Source: Clytia hemisphaerica
Lineage: Eukaryota > Cnidaria > Hydrozoa > Leptothecata > Clytiidae
Assembly (NCBI GenBank): GCA_902728285.1
Contig: CACVBU010001384.1
Coordinates: forward strand, 1 to 64,000
Direction: 5' to 3'
DNA length: 64,000 bases
Below are positions 13,205 to 26,100 of this stretch, one piece after another (positions within the stretch are counted from its first letter, which is position 1; every line of letters starts with the position of its first letter). The notes under the pieces are model-generated. The model was not told the origin of the DNA and did not search any database. It was given only the letters and a program-made list of their open reading frames with translations. Position numbers and translations under genes: made by a program.

Positions 13205-14178
13205 ACACCATTTTGCCTGAATGAAGCCCCGGGCGTGCGACAGAAGGACCAGGTCCGACTTTTCAAGGTTCAAATGATGTTAAAACACAATCGAACAAAT
13301 TAAAAGCTGTATACATTTGTCATACCACCAATGACCTTTATAAGCCCTGGACCAAGCTATTTCCACTATCTCTGCTCACAGTTTTAAAAAAAGTGATACC
13401 CGCAAATAAGTTAAGTATTGTTAAAATTTTGGCTAACAACAAACGGCGCTGCATCAAGCGAAAATAGATCTAAGCGCTCTCGAGCGGGTACCACTTTCAG
13501 AAAAAGTTAGTCTGAACGTAGACCTCTACAAAACTCCGAATTCCTTATGCTGCACGAATCCGTTAGTGGATGTCAGCAGCCTAAAAAAAACTCCGATTAA
13601 AATATTTTGCTTGGCCGGGATTGAGAAACTGCTTCCAAGATCTATATAAAGCTTAGTTGCATAAAACCCTCTGGTGAATAAGTCGAACCTAATCTCTTCT
13701 GTGCTGTTAATACCCCACTTACCCTTTTGCATACCTCCCTCATATATGCATACCTTGTATATTATAAAAACTTGTCACCAAATTAATTATTGCTAACTAA
13801 AACCCAAGAGCCCGAAGATTATCGCGCTTGTGATTACTAATTTTTGGAGCCCCTTTGCTTTTTTACACCTTAGAATTAACAGTTTTCAGCCAAAAAAAAA
13901 GAAGAAAAAAATGCCCAAAAATGTCCTTTTAAAGTAATTTCACTTTAAAAATTAGGGGGCACCAAAATCCCAACTTTCCTAAATTGCCTCCCCAAAGTTG
14001 GTCGACAAACCACGCTATTTGGAGGTGGCATTTAGATGTAATACTACACTATTAAAGACAACCCAACCTCGTCCCGTGAAGGATGGACGCCAGAAAATTA
14101 AGTAAGCATCAAAAAGCCGAAAAATACACAGGAAACGAGGTTGTAAAAATTCCTATGAAAATTATGAATAATCTAAAT
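13205..14178. other. Downstream flank of the metallopeptidase gene
   Basis: No exon seen. The stretch at about 13330-13470 (with CCTGGACCAAGCTAT) is related to the MITE at 21575-21803 and is probably a degenerate relative. Confidence 0.4.
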
Positions 14179-17100
14179 TCACTCTATAAGTTCAAATATG
14201 TTTTTCCCAAACTCGAATCTCCGAGAGTTACCTTGGCAATCCCATACACTCCCTTTCAAGACGGTGAAACCTTTTTCCCCAATGATTTTTAGTAAGTCAA
14301 GACTCAAATCACACGTGTTTTCTGATTGTTCGATTTCTTTGTACCACGTGACTTCTCCATTGTTTTGGTCGTAAATCTCGACCAATCGAACTGGGTTATT
14401 TGAGCAAAACGAAATCTGATTGGCTGACGGATTCGATGGAGACTCTTTGGAATACGAAGTCACGTCTGTCCTGAAATCGAAAGAAAAATTTTATACTTTC
14501 AAGTTGTTTAGATAATGTGAAAATTATCTTTTTGAAATTTAAACATTCAAACTAAAATTTAGAGAGTTAGATGGTTAGAAAGGTATTTTTATTATTTTCC
14601 AAAAACATCTGTTTATGCCTTTTAAATCAAGTTAGGGATCTATAGCCCTAAGTCTCAGACTATGCACGTCGCTCGGATTTGAACTACACGCCCATTTCAT
14701 CATGGATATTCTAAACCTTTTTGGGAAAATCATCCTTAAATATTCTTACAGCATTCTTAGGTTAGGAACCTAATTCAGACTAAATTTAACATTTAGTACA
14801 TACGTCTCAAGCATAAAATGGCATTTTTGTGAAAGGAGTGAGGATAATTGACAATTTATAATTGAAAATGCTCTAAAAATGGCATTCCTAAGTCCTAACC
14901 TCAGTGGCCAAATTCCATGATGGTGATATTCTTAACATTTTCTTAAATTTTTGGCCAATTTCATGATGAATATTCTTATATAAAAAAGCGTGTAGGTAAA
15001 AATCTGAAAAAATCTCCGACACAAGGTAAGTGCCAATGAATAGAATTCCTTTTATATTTTAAATGTTTCGGAAAGATAATTTGGAGTAGATTATTAAGAA
15101 CGTTTTTAATTAAAAGAAGAAAGTCAAAAATTTTAAACGAAAGAAGGAAGAACTCATGAGAACATTGATGATAATAAGGTTTTGCCCCAAAATTAGAAAA
15201 GCTTTGTTGAGTAAATATAAAATATTGTTTTCTTGACTTGCATTATTAGAAGGTGGTGAAAAAAGCATCGTGATTCTTTTATTTGAATTTTCATTTAAAA
15301 AAAATCAAAAAAATCATAGTATTTGCTCGTTAAAAAAGAATTTTAATGAAATTTTTAATTAAAAAAAAAAACACTATGTGATAGTAAATAAAAAGGATTA
15401 TGGTCAACTTTTTTTTCTCTCTGAGCAAACGTCCAGGAAATGACGACTGTGATGACTGAATAGGTTGTCTGAATAGGTTGTTAATAGAAAAAAAAGGTTG
15501 ACATTTGCTTCCTCAAATCTCAGAAGAAGAATTCTTCTTTTGCTTCTACATCTACTGGATAATTGAGTGATTTTTTCTTGTTAAAACAGTTCTCTGTTCG
15601 ACCTACATTAATTTCTTGAATTGGACATAAATATATGATATACAAGCCTATATTATTGTAATCAATTTTTAGTCAGGCAGCTGGGGTCACACAAAAATAG
15701 GTGCTTTGCTTTACTTACAAAGTTTGCGAATAAATTTCTGTTGGTTGTTTTGAATAAATAGGATTATTGTGATCATCAACCGGACAATTTAGAATTATTT
15801 ACCGGGGGAGTCCGGGAACATTCGTGTTTTTGATGACGTCACAAGCAAAATGAAAAATTTGATTTGATTGTAGAATCAAGTTTGATCCAAATGGGACTAA
15901 TTACCATCAAAGTTCTGCGATTGTTGTTCTTTCAAGCATGTCTAGTATACACTTCGCATCAATCATTACGTCCTGGAGGTCAACCAATGTTATTTATTGG
16001 TATTTACCAAGAATCTCCACCCACCACCGCCCAAAACACCGCCACCGCCACTGCCACTAAACAACATCAAAATAACATCACTGGTTCAAATATCTGTCAA
16101 TCAGCCATAAATAATGCGGATAAAAACAAGACCCATTTTTTGAAACATGTGCTGAATACCCAAGGTTACCAAATCAGTCATTTATTGAGTTCTCAAGATT
16201 CCGAATACCAACATTTCAACTTTTACACTTTCAAGGATGCTATTGAGATCGGACTAATGTTGAAATTGGACGAAACATTCCACGTCTCAAATGAAAGTCA
16301 ATCAAGTCCAACCTGGAACGGGAATCTAATTAACAATTGGCAAAGATCTTCCAGAATCATCCATATTTTAGTATATGGTTCAATAGAAATTTCACGTTTT
16401 TACGAACAATATTTTTACAACAACGATTTTGCAGTTACATTCTTAAATACAGATTTCAAGCTCTTATCCTCATTATCCAGCAGTAATCTCATATCTCACG
16501 AAGAAAGCATCCAGGCCAATGCTCAGAATCTATTCAATCGATTAATCGAGAGCAAAATTACCAAATTCGCTCTCATTTATCTCAAAGACTCCTCTAATAT
16601 CTATCGACTTGAATACGATACCTTAGCTAAAACTGTTAAAGCAAACTATATGTTTTACCAGATGTGTCCAGTCTTTTACGAAGTAGACACATCGAATGAG
16701 ACTTCTATAAAGGCCCTATTTGAAGCACTGAACAATCAATACCAAGATGGCGTACGAGTAATTATTGGTGATCCCCAAAAACAAATCAAGTTTTATAATT
16801 ATTACTTGAACAACTGGGACGAAAAATGGTATTCCTGGTTGTCATATGATCTTGAAGACAACATCGTCATAAAGTTTTATAAAACAACGAAAACCCGACA
16901 ATTCAAAATGGGTTGGTACACCCATAAATTAACTAGTTTAAAATATGTGGGTTTGCAATCTCCTTTACCAGATTTTGATCTTACCATTTCACAATCCTAC
17001 CTTGCAAAGCTGTGTTATGATTCGTACTTGCTTGAAATAAGTCGTATAATGTCTGTTATTGGTATCAGAGAAGTTGTAGGTGCCTTCGATTATTTATCAT

Positions 17101-20100
17101 TTAAGTTATTCAAAATTGCTTATTTAAGGAAATTCAGAACTTTCAGTACGAGACGTCGACGTTTTTGTTTCGTATCAAAAATACCAAATAAATTGAAAAC
17201 TCAACATTACTGTTCACTAAGTCAGAAACTTGTAGATGTAAATAAAGAAAGCGCTTGTTTACACCCCAATTGTGCAGCAGGTACCGAAAATTATTATGGA
17301 AGACTCGATACTGGTCAGAAATGGATTACTTCGTTCGGATATGGGTGTCGAAAATGCCCACACAACTATTTCAAATCCATTGAAATGAGTTCTAACGAGT
17401 CATGCCGAAGATGTTCCGAAATGGAGATTCCTTCAAAAGATCAAAGTCGTTGTTACAACCCATACCAGTATATCATCACGAATTTTTCCCAAACGACCTC
17501 TGTTATCTCCCTAAGTATATCAGCTGTTGGTTTATTCCTTGGTGTATTTATCATACTTGTATTATGGAGATATAAAGAAACACCTTTTGCGAAAGCTTCA
17601 AATTTAAAACATTCAATAATTCATTTAGTTTGGAGTTGCTTTCAATTCGCTATACTGCCTTTTTTGTTTATTGGTGAGCCAAACATCTTAAGCTGTTATT
17701 TAAGACCTATTACAGTTCTCATACTATGTATATGTCCTACAATTATCATTTTCATCAAGTCGCACAATCTCTTGTTTGCTTTCAAATCAACTACAATCGT
17801 CGATGACTCTGATAAACGAAAATTAAACTTGATTCAATTCTCAATTGTGTCGTCGATAATTTTATTTGACGGAACCTTATTATTGTGGACTTTAATTGTG
17901 TTCCCTCCTGCAGTCTTGCTAGATATCAATCATTCAGAATACCAAATTATAAAGCAATGTAACACGGGCTTACACGTTAACCTCCAAATTGTCATGTTGA
18001 TTTTTCAATGCTTATTCACGTGTGTACAAGCCTATAGAGGACGAAATCTACCTGGACCTTTTAATGAGGCCATGCCAATCGCTTACTCCACACTTACTAT
18101 AGTGTTCACTTATTTAATAACATTCCCAATTTACTATTTACAAAACGATGCAGAATTACGTGAAAATGTTCATTTGGTTATACTTTCAACTGCTCAAACT
18201 TTGTTTCTGATTATTTTTTATGGACCAAAGATTTACATCATTTTATGTCAAAGACACAAGAACACGAAAGCATATTTGCGTCAAAAAATGTGGCAGAATT
18301 CACAGAATAAAGCGGAGATTGAAATGCAGCAGAAATGATTTTCATGATGAATTTGCTCAGTTTGTAACCTAGTAATGAATATGATATGTATTGGAGAAAA
18401 ATTAGCCCTTACTTTCTTTCGGATCACTTGTTCTGCTATACCGAATATGAGTTATCATACCTTTAGATCTAGTAATCCATTAATTGATATGAAGTAATTT
18501 TAGTAATAAAACGGAAGATAAATTTAGCAGGTGTTGCATAAGAATAAAAGTTGACGTTTTTTCCTTCTTGCTTTTCATCTTATTTTTCAAAGATCATGAA
18601 TATTCCACTCCTTGCATTGGCGTATCCACCAGGGGGTAGGTACTGGCATAGTATTTGTTATGGGCATCATTTCTCCAATTCGGGGACCAATTCAGGAAGT
18701 TTAATGTTCAAAGGCGGTCAGGATTGAAATACGGGTTAAAACTGAAATGGCCTGGAATTCCAACGGGGCTAATGTCAAGAGAGGTTTGACCACCTCAACA
18801 GGGGTACAAGGTCTATTTAATTAATTTTTACCTATTTGTAAGAAAGCAAAGACTTGTGACATACTGATCAGCTGTCCCAATCCACGAGAAAGTCTCAAAC
18901 CCACCCTTCATTTTCAACTTTTGTAAATCACCGCCATCTCCGCCCAAAAATTGTGTTGACTGAAGGGTGGTTGTGATTTGAAGGGCGTCTATCCACGCCC
19001 CTGACCGGATTTGAATAGATTCCATTGCTTCGTGTGGTTGGAGCGTAAATTGGTATTTTAAAGTTTCGTCTGTCTTGGAGCCGTAGATTGGGGACTCGAC
19101 GAGTGATTGTGCTATAGAACAAGAAGAAATGGTGAAATAAAATTTTACACGTGTGCAGAAAATTTGAGGTATGATAGCTAAAAATCTAAGGAAGCCTTCC
19201 ATCTTGCAAATAGTGAAGAGTTTAGGTGTCGAGATCTCAATTAAGATTTGTAATGCAAAAATTTCCTCAAGAGCTAATTATAATAAGACAGTTAATTGTA
19301 AAGTAAGTTGTAAAGGGGTCTAAGTCACAGCAAAATAAACAGCACATGCGCGCATGTAGCCCGCTGTCAGCCCATATCTCCTTTTTGATACATTTGTTTA
19401 TTAGGCAGACGAAAATACAGTTATGTTTTATAAAGAACTACGAAACCTAAAAATGTTTAAGTTGTTTTTACCAGAGCATTCTTTTCCATTTTCAGAATTC
19501 TGCTTGACACCTTGAAATTGTATTCCTTCCAAGAATTCGCCATAATAAAACACAATACCAACAAGTTTTGTCAGACTACTCTCCTTTAACCATTCCTTTG
19601 AATTAAACCTAACCTTTTCGGTACCAACACAACCGTATGGTCCCAAAAGGTTTGGATGCAAAGATATCTCAATGTTTGATTGTGTTGTTGATTGGCTTGA
19701 TTTACTGTACCGAAGCCATCTAGTGTAAAAAGATAGTGATAACGTAGCCTAAAATCTAAGCTAGTTTGATTCAGTCACTAAATCTGATGGTAAGTTGTGA
19801 CTGAATATCAGTATTCCAAGGCAAACTTAAAATCCGTAAATATAAAAAATCTTTAAAGAGCCAAAAACGCTATATTACCGTGTGAATACGGGATTAGTTA
19901 ACTAGGCTAGGAATAACTAACACGTTCCATGGTTTTCTCTTCATCCATCTTTAACTAATCAGAAACGTTGACATACAAAAAAGCTTTTATAAATTTACTT
20001 AATTTAACTCAGTTTTAACAAGCAACATGCTGAAACGACCTACCAGTACCTGATGATGAGAATCAGATAAAAATAGGACAAAATAGCCAGAGTATGAAAG

Positions 20101-23100
20101 TGTAGTGAGCAGCTTGAATAGATTACCTTGAACGAACAGATGAACATCATAGGTCCAAAAAGCAATAAATGTTTTTTTTCTCTGTATAAATATTGCATTT
20201 ATATTATGCTCAGGTATGTTATGTTTTATGAGGGAAGATTTAATGATATGAAATTTTAGTTCACGAAAACTCACCCCATACTTTAAAAATGCGTGCATTC
20301 AGAATTTAAACTTACTTGTGGCAATTCAACAGGGCAGCCGATGATCGATACCAATGTGCTCCTTTGTATTTACCACTGTCATCTAGTCCGATCAATGGTT
20401 CGTCTTTTGAATGGACGGCCGTTGCTGTATCATGACATGTTTGTCCTAACGATGAGTGAGAAATATAAACATTTCAATAAAATACCTTATTACACAAATA
20501 TTATTAGTCATTTTATTAACACGAATTGAAAAATTCCGTGTTAATAAAAAAACCCCTCAATTAAAACCAGCCGCCGTTTCCTTGAAAAAACAGAAACATT
20601 CGTGTTAATTTCAGATCATCCTAATTTCAAGGCCGTTGAATACTTGCCTAGTAATATTCGTGTAATAAGGTATTTTCCTATCGGAATCCAATAAAAATGG
20701 CCATCCACCCAACCCCAATTCATGATATGCAAGACTAGCGAGTCTTCTGAGAATAAAAAAAAAAAAAATTATATCCAATACGTCACTTTTTTTTATTTTT
20801 CAAGTGTATTGGGTGGAAAATTTTAAAAGTTTTCAGAAGACTCTCCAGTGGATATGCAGACCATGAATAGGGGATCTAAGATACAGTCATACAGATGACT
20901 GGATATCGATATTACTGAATAATGGAAAGTATAGTGTTATAGTAGGACACCGAAGTAGAGAGCGTCAACTGTAGTTCATTTTTCTATGTAAACTTCACTC
21001 CAGTTCTAAAATGGCGGAATAACTTGGTCCAGAGTTTTAATATCGGTTAGTAGCTATGATGTAATTATCATGAAGTATCTTTAAAATGGCGGACCAGTCA
21101 ATTGCCACCTAGTGTTGCTAACCTTTGACTTGAGTGTAGAAGAAATTCATATCATCATGTCCTCTAGCCATGATCCCATGCTTAGTGTGTGCCAGGTCTA
21201 AACAATGTCCAACCTCGTGAATGGTTGCACCAAGGGTCGTCGAATAATTTGCCCAATAAGAGCCTCTGAAAAAAAAAGCTTATATTAAAGTTTGGAAGTT
21301 TCTAGACTGGCATAGATTGAAGTTCTTAAAGGATTGCCAGCCAATTATTTGACTCAAAGATACAGTAAGCAGATTCTTAGCGTGGGTACAGAAACTCGCA
21401 AAGCAGAACTCACGAATTTCTTTAATTTAATATTCCAATGACATGCTTCGTTTTTTTTAATATAAAGAAAGTGTACAAGGAAGAGAAGATGTAGCGCGCT
21501 CTCGATGCATTACACCGCTATCGAGTAGTGTTACCATGGAGATACCATTTTAAAAAGATTTTCCTTGGCCGGAACACTGACCTTTATATATCCCTGGACC
21601 AAGCTATATCCATATCCACCATCTTTGATCGCAGTTTTTTTTTAAAGTTGGTACCCGTAAAGAAGCCATTGTAGTGTTTGAAACTTTGCCTAAAGACAAA
21701 CAGCGCTACATCATAAGTGTACCAATTTCAAAAAAACTCCGATCATAATATTTTGCTTGGCCGGCATTGAGTAACTTGGTCCAGGGATATATAAAGGTCA
21801 GTGACCCGGAACCGAGAAACTGCATCCCTCTGGAGGTTTATTTATGGACATGTTTTTTTTTTGACTGTACCAAAATGCCGATTTTCAACCAACCCGGTTC
21901 AAATCGGCACTAACAGAGACAGCTGAACCCTTTCTTATCGTTATTCAAAAATAAGAAAATAGCACTGGGTGAAAAGCTGTCTTTCCGAAATTTCAAACTT
22001 TGAAAGTCTCATGTTCCCCAGAAATTTCCAATTTTGAAAGTGACATTCCAATTTTTTTGGAAATTTGAACTTTCAATTTTTGAGAATATCAGAAAGTTGA
22101 TATATTTAGATCTTTCAAAATTTGAAATTTCATATTTTATGGTCTTCTTAAAAGTTCAGGAATTTCATATTTTCTGTCGCTAGAAAGACCTAAAAGATGA
22201 ATTTTCAGAGATTCTAAAAAATAAAAAGGCGACTTTTTCGATACCCTGGAAATGACTAAATAGCCGAAATTCCCAAAATTGAAAAGAACTGCAAAAATCA
22301 CTTTTCCGATATTCCCCAAAGATTATTTTCTTCCAGGTTCAGAGCAGCCCTCTTTATAAGCATAGCGGTGGCAAAAAGTATATATATGTTATGACATGAG
22401 ATGCAAGGAGCACTTTTGAAGATCCGGGAGGCTACTCAGCCAAAAGAGGTGACCGATATGTGCGAGCCATAAGCGTACCTTTTTTTATACCTCAAAGTCC
22501 CTCAAAGGGGTACAAATCTATAGCTTACTCTCCCAAAGGGTCCCAAAATCACAAAAATGGAGAATATTTTTCTTTCAAAGGTGGGTCATGTCACGACTTA
22601 AGAAAAATTAGGAGCAAATTTTGTGGAAAAACCCTCGAAAATTCAGAAGGTTTTCTCAAAGAAGGCTGAAACATGGAGCTTTAGTACAAAGATAAAAAGA
22701 GCACACAAATTAATGAAAGCAAAGTGTTTCTTTTCTGTTATTATTCCTTATATGGAAGTAATTGCTCTCTAAAGAATTTACTTTTGAACCACTTTTGTTA
22801 TGACGTAAAGCTCCTTTATTTATTGTTTATTATTTTCAACGAAAGAAACGGGTATAGACAAAACGCTGAACGGCGGAACGACGGAATGCCGGAACCGGAA
22901 TACCTGTTCCGGCCGGAATAGCTGTTCGGGCCGGAATAGCTATTCCGCGGAATAATGATTTTTTTTTATATTTCGTATTCCGCGGAATATGATTATATAT
23001 TTTTTTCCATCTGGGCCAAGTCAAGCAAACGAAGGTATGACATCGCTGAAAACTTACAGTAAAGCACGGTTAGAAGTTGGTCCAGTGGTTTAAAGCGCTG

Positions 23101-26100
23101 GTTTCACGCACTAGGAAACCCCGGATCGAAGTCACCTTTAAAATTTTTATCCAGGTTTTGATGTTTCATGTTTTTTGGGGTGCAGATTCCGAAAAATAGG
23201 TCTGAAGTCCTGAAAAGTTGACGGAAGGGCACTATATGAGACCGTAAAGGACCCGTACGGGACCGAGAATGATCCCCTCCCCTAGCGCCGGACTTGGTAG
23301 GTCTCACGACTTGAAACTTTCTGGAGACGTCAAGCATATCAAGGGGGGAGCATGCCAAATTTCATCACTCCACTGTTACCGGTCCCCGTGCTACGGGCCG
23401 CGCAAGGTACGCTGCAGGACGTCCCCGTACGGACGATTGCCGGGTCGTACGGCGTTTTTAGCTGGTCAAATTTTCCGTGAGGTATAATTAATCTAGTTCT
23501 ATCTTAGTTATATCTAAGGGAAACACTCAAACATAAAATCCCAAACAACACCCCGGGAAACTGTATTAGAATGACTTCACAAGCGAGTGCACGAGTGCAT
23601 TCCTTTATACGAAAAACAGCCAATGAGGTAGCCGATTGCTGATTATAGGTGATTATGGGTGATTATGGGTGGTAATGGGTGATTATGGATGATTATGTAC
23701 ATAGATATACCCTCAGGGGTGGTAAAATAAAAGAGAAAGATTATTATTATAATAAAAAATCATATTCCGCGGAATAGCTATTACAATACAAAAAATAAAA
23801 AAAATAAAAAAATCATATTCCGCGGAATAGCTATTCCGGCCGGAACAGCTATTCCGGTTCCGGCATTCCGGCATTCCGCCGTTCTGCGTTTTGTCTCCAC
23901 CCGAAAGAAACCGAAAGAAAGAAAATGTGTTTTATTATCTTAATTCAATAAACATTGTGTTGAGCTTTTGTACAGAAGAAAATGGCAAACCAAGTTTGAT
24001 GCGTCTTATTTTTACAAGCTTTTTTCAGGTAAGTTTTATCAATTTTATTCCATTCTTATCGCTTTTGAAATTTAAAAACAAGTTTTTCCATACAAAATTT
24101 TCCAATTGAAACCACTTTAGTCGGTCAAAAATAATTAATAAGAGAATTTATACAATATCTCTGGCCAATCAAATGCGAGTACTCAATCATGTGATTTTGA
24201 GGGACATGTGGAAAGTTTTAAACGTTTATTTCATTATTTATCTCAGATGAAGTGGTGTTGAGTTGAGTTTAGGTTGAAATTTTGGATTGCAAAGTTATAT
24301 TTCTTCATATTATTTAATGTTTTTATTTTGTTTTTAGAAAAAAATACTTGAAATGGAAACAAATTCAGTATAGACGCAACCATGGTACCATTCTACCTTC
24401 AAAATTGTTATCATCGTTATGTTGTTATTGTAGAAAAACTTTCAACTGAAGCCTTTGCTCAATGAAATCTTGTTGCAGTCGGTGAAGTAAATTCTTCTGG
24501 ATTTCCAATGGAAAGTATATCAATGCACGACGCTTCAGAATGACAGACTTTATCGGTGGCTTGAAAACTTAAAGCTCATCTTCTTCGCTACATACATATA
24601 CAAAAATTAAACTCGGAAATGTAATAAAAATAAACGCGTAGGATGTGTAAAATAAATCGAGAATCACGCAGTTTTAATGATACACACAACTGATTATTAT
24701 ACACAAAATTTCGTATGTGAGGCTCTAATAAACCAATAAAGACTCGACAGGAATTGTATGGATATTGAGATGGGGGATTCGGCGGATTTTTTTGTAACAT
24801 CTTAGCTTTTTTATTTTTGAAATGAAACATGTTACAATAAATATATAATGTACTGTATGTAGAAGAATATATGAGCATTTTGTCAAAGAAAATGTTACTT
24901 TCTTCGTATTTCAACATCTGTTTGTAGTCTTTCTCAAAGAAAATTTTATTGTCTTTTTTTCAGATAGTAATTGACTCCTTTTAAAGCTTTTAAAAACCTA
25001 TTAAAGATAGGTTTGAATGGTTCTAAATGACCTTTAGACTGAAAAGAACACCAGGAAATTTGAGGTTCCAAAGATTTGGGAATTTAGAGAATGTCACATG
25101 GTGGCGTTTCCAAAGTCGGAAAACTTGACATTTCTATTCCTTAACAAATTCCAAAAATATGAATTTTAAAACTTAGAAAAGACCAGGAAATTTGAAGTTT
25201 CAAAGTCTGGGAATTTAGCGAATGTCACATAGTGGCGTTTCCAAATTTTGGAAATTCGATATTTTCACTATTCTCGAAAGTTCTAAAAATATGACATTTA
25301 AAACTAATAAAAAATTCTGGAAATATGAAATTTCAAAGTCTGGGAATTTAGCGAATGTCACATAGTGGCGTTTCCAAATTTGGAAAATTTGACATTTCCG
25401 TGCAGTTCCGTGCCTCCAGAAATCCCCAAAAATGTGGAATTTCCAGACATTTTTTGGTCTTTTTTGGTATTTCCAATGTACTGGAAATCTCGCTTTTCAC
25501 CCAGTGTAGGTTAGTAGCTCTGTCCGATACTTTTTGTCCGATCTTAATAGCTTTTATGGAACTTAAGATATCGCTTGTTGAATCCGGAGTAATTCAGGAT
25601 GAAAAAAATCATAGTCTATCTCGGATTCATAAAGTCAGCTCGATATTTGGCCTTTGTCGTGTCCAATTTATATACGAAACTTATATCAGTGTGAAGCTAA
25701 AGGATTGAATTTTCACATCGACCTCTTTGTTTTGGAAAAAAACGGAGGAAAATGGGATCAAATTGATCATTTTTCAAATCTAGGTGCTAATTCTATTCGT
25801 ATATATTTTCCTGACAAGTCTATCTATCGGGGAGGTGAATTGAGATTTTTGTTTAGTTGATAAGAAAGGAACGAACTAAAGAAAACGGGAATTATTAAAA
25901 TGAGTGAAAAATGATTAAAAAAGTCCTGAAAAACCCCATTCTTGGGTTGAACAAAGTTGCTCACGTGAGTTGTCTAGTTCACATTCATGAAGTCGGCTCT
26001 ATATTCAGCCTTTTTCGTGTCAAAGTTATATACAAAACTTATATCAGGGTGTAGCTAAAGGATTGAATTTTCACATCGACCTCTTTTTTTTGGAAAAAAC

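Larger units (their letters stand above)
21963..25506. mobile_element. CACTA-like non-autonomous DNA transposon
   Basis: The ends are CACTGGGTGAAAAGC at the left and GCTTTTCACCCAGTG at the right... with the complement extending over about 15 bp (one right-hand base context differs beyond it). TAG flanks both sides, a 3-bp target duplication as in CACTA/EnSpm elements. Sub-terminal regions are crowded with variants of GGAAATTTCAAA..., including three units of about 132 bp at 25030-25400 (landmark GTCACATAGTGGCG), as is typical of the superfamily. No transposase frame is seen, so it would move in trans if at all. It hosts the nested MULE-like element at 22850-23902. Confidence 0.55.

Noticed and set aside
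22137..22319. Minus-strand frame as an extra metallopeptidase exon
   Set aside because: The exons at 37785-37887 and 21123-21265 already join in phase with conserved sequence, and this frame lies in sub-terminal repeats of the CACTA-like element.
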